From: Symbiodinium microadriaticum
Lineage: Eukaryota; Sar; Dinophyceae; Suessiales; Symbiodiniaceae
Direction of reading: 5' to 3'
NCBI GenBank assembly: GCA_001939145.1
Contig: LSRX01000134.1
Span: 181,081-245,080 of the forward strand
DNA: 64,000 bases
The stretch's first letter is position 1, and each line of letters opens with the position of its first letter. This document shows positions 34,181 to 45,826 of this stretch, one piece after another. A program made the position numbers and the translations under genes. The notes beneath the pieces were generated by a model. The model had not been told where the DNA came from and ran no database searches. It saw nothing but the letters and a program-made list of their open reading frames with translations.

Positions 34181-34900
34181 ATGTATACGAGTTCCTGTAA
34201 GGGATTTGTAGGGGTTCGGTATTCACAGGGTGTATGCCTTTTAGGGTTGGGCGTTATATAAAGGGTTATAAGGCTTATTGTGCTAAATAGGGTTGTACGG
34301 TTTAGGGTTTCCGCATCGCATGTCAACACGAAGGGATGCTTGGGTTGAAGTGGGTGTGTACGGGCGGTAAACGGAATTTTGCTGGTTTTGCATAACAGGC
34401 TTTGGTAAGGCACCACACAAAAAAAAGGAGGAGGGCCTACATGTTGTGAAAACGTTTTCTTTGTCTATAGTATAGGGCACATCGTTAATAACTTAGAGTA
34501 ACAACAGTACAAGCTTGTGGGGCTCCGATGTCATGGTGACACAAGCCTATATGTAGACCCTCATATGTACCGTGCATCCCTGTTTGGCTGGGATTCGCGC
34601 AGGACCCTACCCTGAAACTTCATTCCGGACAAGAGGAACTATGTTGGAGTCATGGGAAGGTATAACGGTATAACCTATATGATCATCCAACTTCCGCCGC
34701 CCAAAACTGGAAGTCTACACCTTAAACTTAAACCTTGAACCCTTAAGCCTCAACACCCCAGATAGACACGTAAAAGCTGGAACGCAAATTTTGATAGCTA
34801 GCTGATGCCACTAGCATTATCCAAGCCGCTCTGTTGCTCGTGTCTGCTATGTGGAACTCTCGAATTGCATGGCTGAAGCGTCAAAAAGTGCAGCGAAAGG
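34180..34900. other. Intron sequence with no recognised feature
   Basis: Unique AT-moderate sequence between the 22-bp minisatellite and exon 35123. No exon or element recognised. Confidence 0.5.
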
Positions 34901-35122
34901 GCTCGGGTTCACGTATTACACATGCCCAACATCAGTATCCGACAGGCCGAACCAAACTTGGACAATTCGCACATCCTGTACAGAAGGCTTGAATCCTGTA
35001 AGCCCCAACTTTATGTAAATCCGAAGACATGCTAAGACCATATACTCCGACCGTCGAATCACCTCAAGTCTGCAACGAACAGACGTAGTCAAAATGACAC
35101 CATGGAGCACAACATGACATGC

Positions 35123-35176
35123 CTCCGTGAACTCAACATTGCCCATCATGAGGATGGCAGCCACGATGCTGAACAC
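35123..35176 (-). CDS. Myosin exon: VFSIVAAILMMGNVEF
   Basis: Encodes VFSIVAAILMMGNVEFTE, matching IFRxLAAILHLGNVxF. Acceptor CAG|G, donor |GCATGT, phase 0 on both sides. The frame is open further upstream, but starting here keeps the normal spacing. Confidence 0.93.
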
Positions 35177-36023
35177 CTGCTGCATGATAGCCATCTCTAG
35201 GAACTTTGCTGTGTCGAATGACAAGATACCATTGGCATCGGTCGAAACATGTCAACTATTCAAGTATTCGCGTATGCTTGAACGATTGCAACACGGTGTC
35301 CAACTTGGCAGCCTGGTGTCAACGACTGTGCCCGGAGTCCGTTCAACCGTTCATGCAACAATCTTGCTTGCCAAATTACTCCGAATATACCCAATCTTAC
35401 CACAACACCGTCAAGATCCAAGGCTGTCGCAATTGGACGGGTTGCTACCGCTGTTGCGAAACATAGGCCTTCCCACTTCTGCTTGCACAGTTGTACTGAC
35501 TGCTCCATGATGCTGTCGCAGGGCTTTGGTGGACTGCAGGAGACACGTTTCACACTGGGAACCGCCCGGGAAGCCAGAGGCCTTTGCAATTGTTGAAAAG
35601 GCAAGCGCTTAGGCTCGGGAACCGTAGAAAAACGTTGTCCTTGGCAAAATATGACTGGATCACTTGGTCGGGGGGTGTTGATTGAAATCTGTATTAACCA
35701 ACCTGCCAAACAGAGCCACCCAAAAGCAGATCACCAATTTAAAAGGCAAGCTGCCGTCGGCATCCTGCGGCACAAGTGCTGAATCCCCAAACATCACTCC
35801 GGCGAGTCTGGACATAGTCTGCGGGTGTCTGCGGGCATTATCGTATGTAAAATCGCAACTTTCAGAACCTGAAAGAGCTCACTCTTACAAGCTTGCTCAC
35901 GGGAATTGCCACGTGCACCAAAATCACACGTCTGTCAGCAAAAAACCACCCCAAACATCTTCCACAGTCCCTTGTCGCATGGGCTGGAGTCAATCCGAGA
36001 AACTGAGGACATGTTAACAACAT

Positions 36024-36130
36024 GGGGGTTTTCCGAAAATAGGGGACCCTAATATAGTACCCTAAATAGTAGGATCCTTATTATAAGGGACCCCAAAATA
36101 AGGTACCCCCCTTATTCTCGGAAACTCCCA
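36024..36130. mobile_element. MITE-like family M2
   Basis: Ends GGGGGTTTTCCGAAAATA and TCTCGGAAACTCCCA are inverted; the inner arms (GGACCCTAATATAGTACCCT, then TAGTAGGATCCTTATTATAA) also pair. About 107 bp. In the intron between the exons at 37221 and 35176. Confidence 0.7.
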
Positions 36131-36902
36131 CATATGGCCACATCTGAACTCGAAGTCGGTGCTTCACCTTCTTGTGGAAATGCTTCAGGTCGCGGCAATG
36201 CCAACAGCATGTACGTGTGTTGCTTTCAAGGTGCGGGAGTCCACTCTGCCGTGATGAGGCAAGCAAAAATATCTCGCACTAAACCAAGCCTGGACTTGCA
36301 GGACCATGTCTCAACTTGCTGGCCCTCTTGTTAAGTAGTGCGGCTGGAAGGCATTACATGCAAGAAGTACACCCGAAGTCCCGGGGTTGAATCCTGGACC
36401 GAACCATCCAAGGTCTTCGTCGTATGTCTGCCTATTGCGGCTGTGGCGCAAAACTCCGACAGAAAAAATAGCTCCTAACATTGAGGGAGGGCGTTTCTTA
36501 TTCGGGGAGCTGGGGGCATGTCTGCTGTTTCTGTCGTTTCGGTCTCGGGTTTGCTCGAAGAGGGTCACGTAATCAAGAAAGAACTGTCAGCAACTTTACT
36601 CGGAGACATCAGCAATAACCCTAAACCCTAAACCCCTAAACCCTAAACCCGAAGCCCTAAACCCTAACAGACCACGCAGCCCGGCCCGCCCTCATAATCC
36701 GGCATATCCTGATCACACAGAAGGGCCCGGTCCCATTGCGTGGTTGTTTGAACAAAGTCTGGGGGCTTTGGCTGTCAGCAGGTCACACCCTAAACCCTAA
36801 ACCCTAAACCTCAAATTGGAAAATTTCTGGCAAAGTCGGTAGCCGGGAGGCCCGTCGCATCGATAAGCCTGCGTTATCTACAGATTTGCATCACCACTCT
36901 TC

Positions 36903-37018
36903 AAGGTTCATGGGACTTAGCAACGAGGGTTGCTAAAAAAGGAGACTATACCACAACTACTTATTACCCAAATAAGGTACGTACAGCTGTACTTGCGAAG
37001 CCCGGCGAACCTCCAAGT
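36903..37018. mobile_element. MITE-like family M8
   Basis: AAGGTTCATGGGACTTAGCA and GGCGAACCTCCAAGTT pair as inverted ends. One-ended relatives start near 44590, 48341, 52645 and 62828 (GGTTCATGGGACCTAGTAAG type). Confidence 0.5.
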
Positions 37019-37220
37019 TAAAGTCTAATATACGTTTGGGTCAGCTGGACTCCAAACCAATTTAGGGATTGGGGCTGTGAAGTTTGAGGGTTCGGGTTAA
37101 GGTTCATCGCTTATTGAGGGTTTAGGATTTAGGGTTTAGGGGTTTAGGATTTAGGGTTTAGGCCAGAAACAGCTCAAACAACAACACAGTCGATGGTCAG
37201 TCGATGGTGGATGCCCAAGC

Positions 37221-37251
37221 CTCCAGCTGCGCGTTGCTATCAATGCCAAGC
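37221..37251 (-). CDS. Myosin microexon: LGIDSNAQLE
   Basis: 31 nt, G then LGIDSNAQLE. Joined to the next exon it reads LGIDSNAQLEVFSIVAAIL, the right length for the myosin LGIxxxEQxxIFxxLAAIL helix. Acceptor AAG|G, donor |GCTTGG. Confidence 0.85.
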
Positions 37252-37309
37252 CTTGGCAGGATTAGGAGGTACCGTGTTTCGGGTGCAGGGCTGAGGGAAG
37301 GATGAAACC

Positions 37310-37665
37310 CTACACCCTGAACCCTAAAACCCGAAACTCTAAACACTAGAACCCGAAACCCTAAAACCCCTAAACCCTAAAAACCCTAAACCCCAAAACC
37401 CTAAACCCCAAAACCCTAAACCCCTAAAGCCCTAAACCCCAAAACCCTAACACCCTAAACCCCAAAACCCTATAACCCCAAAACCCTAAACCCCAAAACC
37501 CTAAACCCTAAAACCCCAAAACCCTAAAGCCCTAAACCCTAAACCCTAAAACCCAAAACCCTAAAACCCTAAAACCCTAAACCCCAAAACCCTCAAACCC
37601 TAAACCCTAAAACCCCGAAACCCTAAAACCCTCAAACCCTAAAGCCCTAAAACCCCGAAACCCAC
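37310..37665 (-). repeat. Long CCCTAAA/CCCCAAAA block
   Basis: About 350 bp of CCCTAAA with frequent CCCCAAAA, ending near exon 37692-37747. TTTAGGG (37767-37843) lies on its other side and runs into the 862-base gap. Confidence 0.85.
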
Positions 37666-37691
37666 AAGAGGGTGTGCCCAAGTCTCCGGGC

Positions 37692-37747
37692 CCCTGGAAG
37701 GCTTCCCGGAGCTCTTCGAAAAACCGGGCATCGTCGATGCCTGGCGC
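37692..37747 (-). CDS. Myosin exon: GIDDARFFEELREAF
   Basis: Encodes APGIDDARFFEELREAFQ plus GG, matching the myosin GVDDAxxFxxTRxAF segment. Acceptor CAG|G, donor |GCCCGG. GG plus G of the next exon gives FQGLGID. Clear CCCTAAA array to the left and TTTAGGG array to the right. Confidence 0.9.
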
Positions 37748-37843
37748 CTGAACCGAAGGCTGCAGAGGGTTTAGGGTTTAGGGTTTAGGGGTTTAGGGTT
37801 TAGGGTTTAGGGGTTTAGGGGTTTAGGGTTTAGGGGTTTAGGG

Positions 37844-38705
37844 NNNNNNNNNNNNNNNNNNNNNNNNNNNNNNNNNNNNNNNNNNNNNNNNNNNNNNNNN
37901 NNNNNNNNNNNNNNNNNNNNNNNNNNNNNNNNNNNNNNNNNNNNNNNNNNNNNNNNNNNNNNNNNNNNNNNNNNNNNNNNNNNNNNNNNNNNNNNNNNNN
38001 NNNNNNNNNNNNNNNNNNNNNNNNNNNNNNNNNNNNNNNNNNNNNNNNNNNNNNNNNNNNNNNNNNNNNNNNNNNNNNNNNNNNNNNNNNNNNNNNNNNN
38101 NNNNNNNNNNNNNNNNNNNNNNNNNNNNNNNNNNNNNNNNNNNNNNNNNNNNNNNNNNNNNNNNNNNNNNNNNNNNNNNNNNNNNNNNNNNNNNNNNNNN
38201 NNNNNNNNNNNNNNNNNNNNNNNNNNNNNNNNNNNNNNNNNNNNNNNNNNNNNNNNNNNNNNNNNNNNNNNNNNNNNNNNNNNNNNNNNNNNNNNNNNNN
38301 NNNNNNNNNNNNNNNNNNNNNNNNNNNNNNNNNNNNNNNNNNNNNNNNNNNNNNNNNNNNNNNNNNNNNNNNNNNNNNNNNNNNNNNNNNNNNNNNNNNN
38401 NNNNNNNNNNNNNNNNNNNNNNNNNNNNNNNNNNNNNNNNNNNNNNNNNNNNNNNNNNNNNNNNNNNNNNNNNNNNNNNNNNNNNNNNNNNNNNNNNNNN
38501 NNNNNNNNNNNNNNNNNNNNNNNNNNNNNNNNNNNNNNNNNNNNNNNNNNNNNNNNNNNNNNNNNNNNNNNNNNNNNNNNNNNNNNNNNNNNNNNNNNNN
38601 NNNNNNNNNNNNNNNNNNNNNNNNNNNNNNNNNNNNNNNNNNNNNNNNNNNNNNNNNNNNNNNNNNNNNNNNNNNNNNNNNNNNNNNNNNNNNNNNNNNN
38701 NNNNN
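37844..38705. other. Assembly gap (862 N)
   Basis: Between TTTAGGG repeats and AT microsatellite, in the intron between exons 39508 and 37747. Confidence 1.
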
Positions 38706-38706
38706 A

Positions 38707-38737
<31 letters not shown>

Positions 38738-39507
38738 GTGTGTGTTTCTTCTTCTTCTTATTATTATTATTATCATTATTGTTGTTATATATATATAGAG
38801 AGAGAGAGAGTGCCGCATGTGTGTGTATATATATATACACATATGTATGAAGTTACATAGATTTCGTCTTCGTCGCTGTCGCAGACCTTTTCGGGACTCA
38901 GGGGGTTTAGAGCGCAGGGCGATGTTTGGAAAACAGGGACCTGGTATAGCTACATGACTGTGATACCACCCCATTCAAAATTCAAGCTTAAACCCCCTAG
39001 GGCCCATGTAGCTATAGATACTTGGCATTGCGGGGTTCCGTTTTGGTACTGACCTTAGGACCATCGTATAAACTGTAAACCTAAACCGTTATAGTACCCA
39101 TACCAGAAAAAAAAAAGGCCTTAAAAGGAACCCCTTAAACTACCCTAAACCCTAAACCCAAAAGCTTAAACCCTAAGCTCCCCCATCCTCGTGTCTCTTG
39201 CCTTCGGGAGGCAACCGCGAAGGTAGGCGTAGTCCTCGTGGTTTCATGTTTGGGCTCTGTTTCACGCTTCAGGGCTGGGGCCTAACCCTACAGTCACAGG
39301 TTTTTGGATCCCCAAGTAAGCCCTAAATCGGAACCTTCTAAAGCCCTAACCCTAATTTTGAAACCCTAAAACCCCAGCTACCCCTAAAAACCCCAAAAGC
39401 CCCAGCCCTTTTCCCTAAAGCCCTAAACCCTGAAACCCTGAAACCCTCAAACCCCAAACCCTCTAAACCCTAAACCCTTAACCCCTAAAGCCCTAAAGCC
39501 CTAAAGC

Positions 39508-39560
39508 CCTGGAGCCAGGGCGGTTGAACATCAGGTCCTTCGGCTCGAGAATGCCCAAGC
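39508..39560 (-). CDS. Myosin exon: LGILEPKDLMFN
   Basis: Starts GC (completing Gly), then LGILEPKDLMFNRPGSR. Fits the myosin stretch LxLxxPxxFxYLNxSG after the ERNYHIF helix. Acceptor CAG|G, donor |GCTTTAGGG, so the intron enters telomere-like sequence within three bases. Confidence 0.85.
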
Positions 39561-40382
39561 CTGACGGTTTTTAGGGCTTATGGAGTTTAGGGCTTATAGG
39601 GCTTATGGAGTTTAGGATTTAGGGCTTATGGAATTTAGGGTTTAGGGCTTAGGGCTTATAGGGTTTAGGGCTGGTGTGGTTTGAGGGCTTAGGGGGTTTT
39701 AGGGTTTAGGGCTTATGGGTTCTAGGGCTGGTGGGGCATGGGGTTTAGGGTTTAGGGGGCTTACGGTTCAGGGCTGATGTTTGTGGTTTTCTTGTCTTGT
39801 TAGGTTTTTATGGGGTTCAGGGTTCAGGGTGGATTTGTGTGGCGTTCCTGTCTTGTTTGTTGCTGGTGGGAGGGGTCGAGGGGGCGGGAGAGGCAGGGGG
39901 ACATTGGACACCTTAACGACAAAAAAGAGCCGATATGGTTCAGGTTCTTACTGTGTTGAGTTTTGTCATGTTTTCTTGTGGCTGGGTTGGGCGGGTGGGT
40001 TGGATGGGATGGGTGTAAGAGCTTGCGAGCTCGAGGGATCTCTGGGCTTTAAGGCATTTAGGGTTAGAGCTGAAGCTTTCAGGCTAAGCCATGAGTCATG
40101 AAACCCAAAGACAAACATCTCCCCATAATCTTTACTCCTCAGTTACAGAGAGCAGCAACCCTAGAGCTCTTGACCCGCAATGTAGGGTTTAGGGTTTAGG
40201 GTTTAGGGAATCACGGAATTCGCAAACCCTCCAAACCCAATAAACCCTCAAAGCTTGAATCCTGAACCTCTCAAACCCAATAAAGAGGCCTCCACGTGTT
40301 TTACTACTCTTCCTCCGCGTTCCTAAAGGTAATTACACTACACATACCACCAGTACCTTACATGAACCTCAGCAAAAGATGC

Positions 40383-40425
40383 CTTATTATGGGTAGTGCA
40401 GGATTTATATCATCACCCGTAGCAA
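40383..40425. mobile_element. MITE-like family M4, single end
   Basis: GTAGTGCAGGATTTATATCA, then TCACC, matches one end of the copies at 45716 and 63080. Confidence 0.5.
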
Positions 40426-40499
40426 ATTTACATGATAGGAAGCCCGGGGCCCTAAGCACCCTAACACATAGGCCCCTAAGGGTGGAAATGTACTCCAAC

Positions 40500-40561
40500 A
40501 GTAGGGTTTAGGTCCCGGAAAACCATTCAGAGCATGGAACTTGGGACCTAAAACCCTACTA
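40500..40561. repeat. Short inverted repeat containing TTTAGG
   Basis: AGTAGGGTTTAGGTCCC and GGGACCTAAAACCCTACT form arms around a 27-base centre. Confidence 0.5.
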
Positions 40562-41005
40562 TTCGGGTACGTGGACACTCTGGGAATGTCTCGACTGTAG
40601 TAGCATCCAGATTCGTCTAAGTCTGAGGGGCTGCGCAACACGCATGAAGCTAAACTGTCTAGCCAAGTCTGACGAAACCTACGAACAACACTATCGACTT
40701 ATCGGTATAGCACACCTTCCAAACAGATGCTTTGGAAACATGTGATTGCTGGAGTACCTGCTGGTTTTTTATCCTATATTATACCCTGCGGTACCCTATC
40801 TTAAGCCCCGAGCGCATAAACGGTAAACCCTAAACCCTTAAACCGTGGTAATCAAAATAACTCCGGAGAAACCCGAGGCCCCAACACCCTACCTGGACCC
40901 TAAAGAAGCTACCTTTTGAGGGCTCCTTCTCATGGTTTCTTTACATAAGTCCTTAAAAAAGGGGTAGGTCATTTGGGGTTTTCAGGTAAGCCCTGACGTC
41001 CAGGC

Positions 41006-41072
41006 CTTTGAGCTCGGCACTATTCCTGGCTTCGATCAACTGGAAGAAGATGTGATAGTTCCTTTCAGGGTT
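41006..41072 (-). CDS. Myosin exon: ERNYHIFFQL
   Basis: Encodes NPERNYHIFFQLIEA then RNSAELK plus G, matching the conserved GERNYHIFYQL segment. Donor |GCCTGG leaves G, which with GC of the next exon gives ELKGLGILEPKD, the expected continuation. Acceptor TAG|A is atypical for this gene. Confidence 0.9.
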
Positions 41073-41840
41073 CTAGATCTACATTATCTGATGATAACCC
41101 AGCCCTGAACTCAGCCAATATCCTAAAGCTCTTCTCTCTTCCTCCTTAGAGTTCACGCAGCTTCGGTCCTCCAATGCCCAAGACGGTTTAAATACCAAAA
41201 TAGGACATGGGGTAATGCTCTAGCATATATATATATATATATATGTGTGCGTGTAAACACAAAAAGAACAACAATAAGTAAGTAGATACTTAATGTATGT
41301 ATATATATATATATATGTAAGCACAAAAAGAACAACAATAAATAAGTATGTACTTCTGTGTATTATACATATATACACAAGTACATGAGATCTGAACCCT
41401 AAGACTCCAGCCAACTATACACATAGGTCACATGACATCGGTTTCGGCTGAAGACGGCCCATTGGCACATCCTCTGGACCTTTTGCAGTGTTGAGAACTA
41501 TATCAGGGCAAGTCTATGCGCTAGTATTTGGTGGGGCCAAGGTTCAATCAGTTACGCCAAGCAGACAAGTTCTAGGCGCGAATGCTGGACAGTCCGACAA
41601 TATAAATAGGAGGGTTTGCTTCAGTATCGAAAAATCAACCGGTTAGCGAAGCTGACTTTTTAATTACCGGGCACCCCAACGGCAGAAACACAAAGCACGA
41701 GGTCCTCGACGCAAACCCTGCAATTGAGGTACTTGGCCCTAGACACACCCAAGCCCGAACACCGCCCAAGCCCTAATGTAGGAGCTTCCCTTCTTAGAAC
41801 AGAGTTTCGGGGTAGTTTTTTCGCATAAATATTTCCTAGA

Positions 41841-41928
41841 GGGTCATACCCTACCTTTTTTGTGGTGCCTAGTTCTAGGATCAGCTATATGGAAAAGTAA
41901 GTATCTTAAAACAGGGTAGGGTATGACG
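41841..41928. mobile_element. Inverted-repeat element
   Basis: GGGTCATACCCTACCTTTTT against AAACAGGGTAGGGTATGACG. About 88 bp in the intron before exon 41072. Confidence 0.5.
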
Positions 41929-42171
41929 CTATAGGCCGTTGTAATAACGAACCTAAGGAGTAGCATTGGCTATTATACAGGCTGCCAGATTCATGTAGGA
42001 GAATGATTAATCAACCCTGGTCCTATGACCCTATTAGTATGTGAAGCGCCCTAGCCTGATAAAGACCCAAGGTTTTTTTTAAATCAGGTTCCCATATTAC
42101 CCCCTGTTCTTGAAAGCCGAGCAATGTCGCAAAGTTATTTACATAGGGTTTAGGGAGCACTCTTCTTACCT

Positions 42172-42265
42172 AAGGGTCCATGTACCCAAATAGTGTAGAC
42201 TTCGGCCCCAGAGTACCTATACTAGTTTAAGGCCACAGTATATACTATTTCGACACATGGACCTT
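42172..42265. mobile_element. MITE-like family M3
   Basis: AAGGGTCCATGTACCCAAAT and TACTATTTCGACACATGGAC as inverted ends; centre ACTTCGGCCCCAGAGTACCT. In the same intron as the UBL-RCC1-like copy 2, about 280 bp past its stop. Confidence 0.7.
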
Positions 42266-42542
42266 TCGGGCTACGGAAGCAAGGGGAGTTCATCAAAACG
42301 GCACCGAGCAAGCCACCCAAACACCCTAAACCCTAAACCCTAAACCGTGTTTTTGGGCTGCCGTAACTGCTGCAAACACCGCCATTGAAGCCTGAGCAGC
42401 CCTTGATTCGGGGCCGTAATTAGGAGCGGGTTTTGGGGTATATTCTACAGATACCATAAGGGTTTTGGGGTAAATATTCTACAGATACCATAAGGAACCC
42501 CACAAACAGTGTTGGTAGTCTTAATTTTATTCAGGCCCCAGA

Positions 42543-44051
42543 TCAGCCAGTAGCAGCTGGCTCCTGGTCGCTTTCACTATTCTGGAAGTGATGCCGCACA
42601 GCACTACTGTCAGCACCGTATTCAAGGTCGCCCCAGGTCACGACCGATCCATCATCAAGCACGGCCGCAAAAGCACCGGCAGTGGCTTGGATCTGCTGCA
42701 CATTGATCAGCTGATGTTGCACTGCGCTGCTGTCACCACCAAGACCAATGTTACCCCAGGTAACGACAGTTCCATCACCAAGAATGGCAGCAAAGGCGGT
42801 GTCAGCCCCTTGGATATGCTGCACATTCTTCAGTTGATCCTGCACAATGCTATTGTCACCACCATGTTCAACACTACCCCAGCTCACGACCGATCCATCA
42901 CCAAGAAGAGCAGCAAAAGCGCAGTGAGATGCTTGGATGTGCTGCACATTCTTTAGCTCGTGCTGCATGGCACTGCTGTCACCACCAGTGTGAGCAGCAC
43001 CCCAAGTCACGACCGATCCATCACCTAGAATGGCAGCAAAGGCGCGGCACGTTGCCTGGACCAGCCGCACATTCTTCAGCTGATGCTGCACAGAAGTAGT
43101 GTCACCACCCGAGCCCGCATCACCCCAGCTCACGACGGAGCCATTGCCAAGGATGGCAGCAAAAGCCATGTCAGAGGCTTGGATCTGCTGTACATTTTTA
43201 AGCTGATCATGCACTGCACTGCTGTCACCACCAAGACCAGAAAGACCCCAGGTCACGACCGATCCATCACCGAGAATGGCAGCGAAAGCACACACACAGG
43301 ATGCAGCGACAGCATACCCACAGGATTGGATGTGCTGCACATTCTTCAGCTGATCTTGCACAGCACTACTGTCACCACCTGCACGTGCAAGACCCCAGCT
43401 CACGACAGTTCCATCACGAAGAACTGCAGCAAAAGCGCCGCGAGAGACCTGGATTTGGCGCACATTCTTAAGCTGCTCCTGCACTGAACTACTGTCACCA
43501 CCACCTTCAGCTGCACCCCAGGTCACAACCAATCCATCACCAGATATGGCAGCAAAAGCACCGCTAGTGCTGTGGATCTGCTGCATATTCTTCAGCTGAC
43601 CCTGCACAGCACTGCAATCACCGCCGAATTCAGCATCACCCCAGGTAACGACCGATCCATCGCCAAGAAGGGCAGCAAATGCATAATCAGAGGATTGGAT
43701 ATGTTGCACATTCTTCAATTGATCCTGCACCGCAATACTGTCACCCCCGTATTGAACATCACCCCAACTAACGACGGATCCATCGCCAAGAATGGCCGCA
43801 AAAGCGGAATCTGCGGCTTGCAGCTGTATCTTGTTTATATATAAGATCAATGAATCCCCGTTCTGCAGCCTGGAACGCTTGATGGGTGCATCTGCATCCA
43901 AAACACCTCCAAATGAGTCCACCAGCCGCCCTTTGCCAACTGCGAGCGCAGTCTCTGCCCGACGTTTCAACACCCCTACTGTTTCAGCCAGGTCTGCAGT
44001 CACTCTGACTGACCTGCCGCTGAGCAATCGGACATCCAGAGCAATCGACAT
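42543..44051 (-). CDS. Intronless UBL plus RCC1-like repeat protein, copy 2
   Basis: 502 residues, stop TGA. I start at the internal ATG (MSIALDVRLLSGRSV) because it aligns with the start of the copy at 28046-29512; the frame is open 85 codons further upstream but that part is low quality. Residues 1 to about 75 look ubiquitin-like (VGKGRLVDSFGGVLDADAPI, then LQNGDSLIL). Ten repeats of about 41 residues follow, each built as AFAAILGDGSVVTWG, then GGDSSAVQDQLKNVQHIQ. Repeat 5 has an 8-residue insertion. RCC1/UVR8-like repeats form beta-propellers in other proteins; the target here is unknown. It lies inside a myosin intron on the same strand. Confidence 0.9.
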   Translation of the reverse strand: MSIALDVRLLSGRSVRVTADLAETVGVLKRRAETALAVGKGRLVDSFGGVLDADAPIKRSRLQNGDSLILYINKIQLQAADSAFAAILGDGSVVSWGDVQYGGDSIAVQDQLKNVQHIQSSDYAFAALLGDGSVVTWGDAEFGGDCSAVQGQLKNMQQIHSTSGAFAAISGDGLVVTWGAAEGGGDSSSVQEQLKNVRQIQVSRGAFAAVLRDGTVVSWGLARAGGDSSAVQDQLKNVQHIQSCGYAVAASCVCAFAAILGDGSVVTWGLSGLGGDSSAVHDQLKNVQQIQASDMAFAAILGNGSVVSWGDAGSGGDTTSVQHQLKNVRLVQATCRAFAAILGDGSVVTWGAAHTGGDSSAMQHELKNVQHIQASHCAFAALLGDGSVVSWGSVEHGGDNSIVQDQLKNVQHIQGADTAFAAILGDGTVVTWGNIGLGGDSSAVQHQLINVQQIQATAGAFAAVLDDGSVVTWGDLEYGADSSAVRHHFQNSESDQEPAATG

Positions 44052-45335
44052 ATGGCCTATCGCAAAACGTCCCGGGTCTGAATATCGAGCTTCGGCTTCG
44101 TGACGCTTTGGGGCTGTAGGGGGTTGAGGACACCTTCTGCACCATGCATGCATGGCATGAGGGGCCACAGTTGTGGCGGGTGACTGTATGCTCGGTGCGA
44201 TTAGAAATGACGAAAGTTGGGGATTAGCATGCGAAGGTCTACTATGATATAGGAGCTGGCATAATGACCAACTATACTCCTTAGCATTCCCGAGTACATT
44301 ATTCATTATACTACAGCTACACTATAATGTACCCCCCCAACCGTATTACACTTCTTACAGGGGCTCTGATAATTGTGTGAATGATGTTGGGCTCCAGGTA
44401 AGTTAAGCTCCAACAAAGCTGGGAGCAGAAAAGCATGGCTTAGTTTGAACCCGAAGCCCCTAAACCCTAAACCCTCTAAACCCTAAACCCTACACCCCTA
44501 AACCCTAAACATTAAAACCCTAAACCCTGAAACCCTAAACCCCTCAAGCCCTAAACCCTAAATCCAAGGGCATCTACGGTATGCTGAAAGGCTCATGGGA
44601 CGTAGTAACTAGGGTCTCGGGCTCGTTTCAAGACCTGGGCACATCTCGAACGGTTCGCGTTTAAGGGTCTATGGTTCGGGGGGTGTAACCTAGACAACAG
44701 GAGGACCGGGTTGTGATCCTAAAGGTATGGAAGGGTATCCGCCTATCGTACTGATAAACACAGGGCAGGAACCATTAGCGCAAAGTTCTGGGGCGTAGCA
44801 TACTTGTAAAAGTAAGGAGCCCTTCGGGACAATATAGGCCCTACCTATAGCCCGAAACCCTACAAACGAGTAGGTTCTGACTTAATCATATATGGGTCCC
44901 AAACCTAAAACAATAGATTTTCGGATCCACAGGGACGCCCAAACAACCCTAAACTTGCTAAACCCCTAAACCCTAAACCCGAAAGTCCCTAAACAAAAAA
45001 ACCGTGGGGACTCACGTGGAACTAGTCTGTTTAGTAGGTTTGGAAGCCCAACCCTCACGGGCACCCAAACTCCTAAACCCCTACTATGCCGAAACAATGT
45101 AAGACCACCACGACGACCACTGCGACCAAATTAGAATAGGGTTTCGGGGGGTGCACTGCTCTGCGCCCAAAGCCTAATAATCAAGCCGCATCAAGCCTCT
45201 GAAAGTGATGCTGTATTCTAGGGTGGCCTATGGACGGTTGCCCTTTTGGATTTGTTTCTATTTCCCCCGAACAATCACCTTCTTAAAAGACAAGAACGCA
45301 CATATTGGCCCTAAGCCAAATCAGGACGGCCTCTC

Positions 45336-45409
45336 TTTGCTCCCCTGGCTGCAGACTCGCGTAAGCTCAAGCAGGTAGTCGGTGACCTGCAACCGAAGCA
45401 CCTTCCACC
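45336..45409 (-). CDS. Myosin exon: YLLE(K)SR region
   Basis: Encodes WKVLRLQVTDYLLELTRVCS then QGSK, matching the myosin stretch that ends YLLEKSRVV. Acceptor CAG|G with two leading bases that complete Gly from the previous exon. A GA donor (|GAGAGG) keeps the phase. The donor is the least certain part. Confidence 0.85.
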
Positions 45410-45611
45410 CTGAAGCCATCGAGTTCTTAAACCTCCAAGCCATCCGCGCTATGTAGGGTTTTAGGATTTAGCGCGCCAAAACCCTAAATCCAAACTACCG
45501 AAGATCCAGAACCTTTTCTTTGTGGCTTTCTTTTCGAACTGAGGCTGGGGAGAACCTTTCGTCAGAAGGCCAGAACCTGGACCGCCAGCGATCGTTGCTT
45601 CTCTAGGGTTT

Positions 45612-45695
45612 AAGGGCCCATGTATCTATATTGCACATACTTAGGCCACAAAGGGTTCCTATGTAGGTAATTTAGCAACTAAGTACATGCCTTGC
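45612..45695. mobile_element. MITE-like family M3, degraded
   Basis: AAGGGCCCATGTATCTATAT at the left; a weaker inverted end near AAGTACATGCCTT. Confidence 0.5.
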
Positions 45696-45715
45696 TAATG
45701 GTTTAAGGGGTCCTG

Positions 45716-45826
45716 CTGCTGATGATACAAATCCTGCATTACCTTCAGGGCCCTAGACTATGTCACTATTGCATATCCTTTAGTATGGGTAATGCAGAAT
45801 TATTATCATCAACCGTGGCTCTTCGG
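45716..45826. mobile_element. MITE-like family M4
   Basis: GCTGATGATACAAATCCTGC and GTAATGCAGAATTATTATCA, then TCAAC, are inverted ends. Related copy at 63080-63178 and a single end at 40383-40425. Confidence 0.65.

Noticed and set aside
35127..35709. Overlapping plus and minus frames of 86-149 codons
   Set aside because: The minus exon 35123-35176 explains the coding signal; the others change frame quality abruptly and match nothing.
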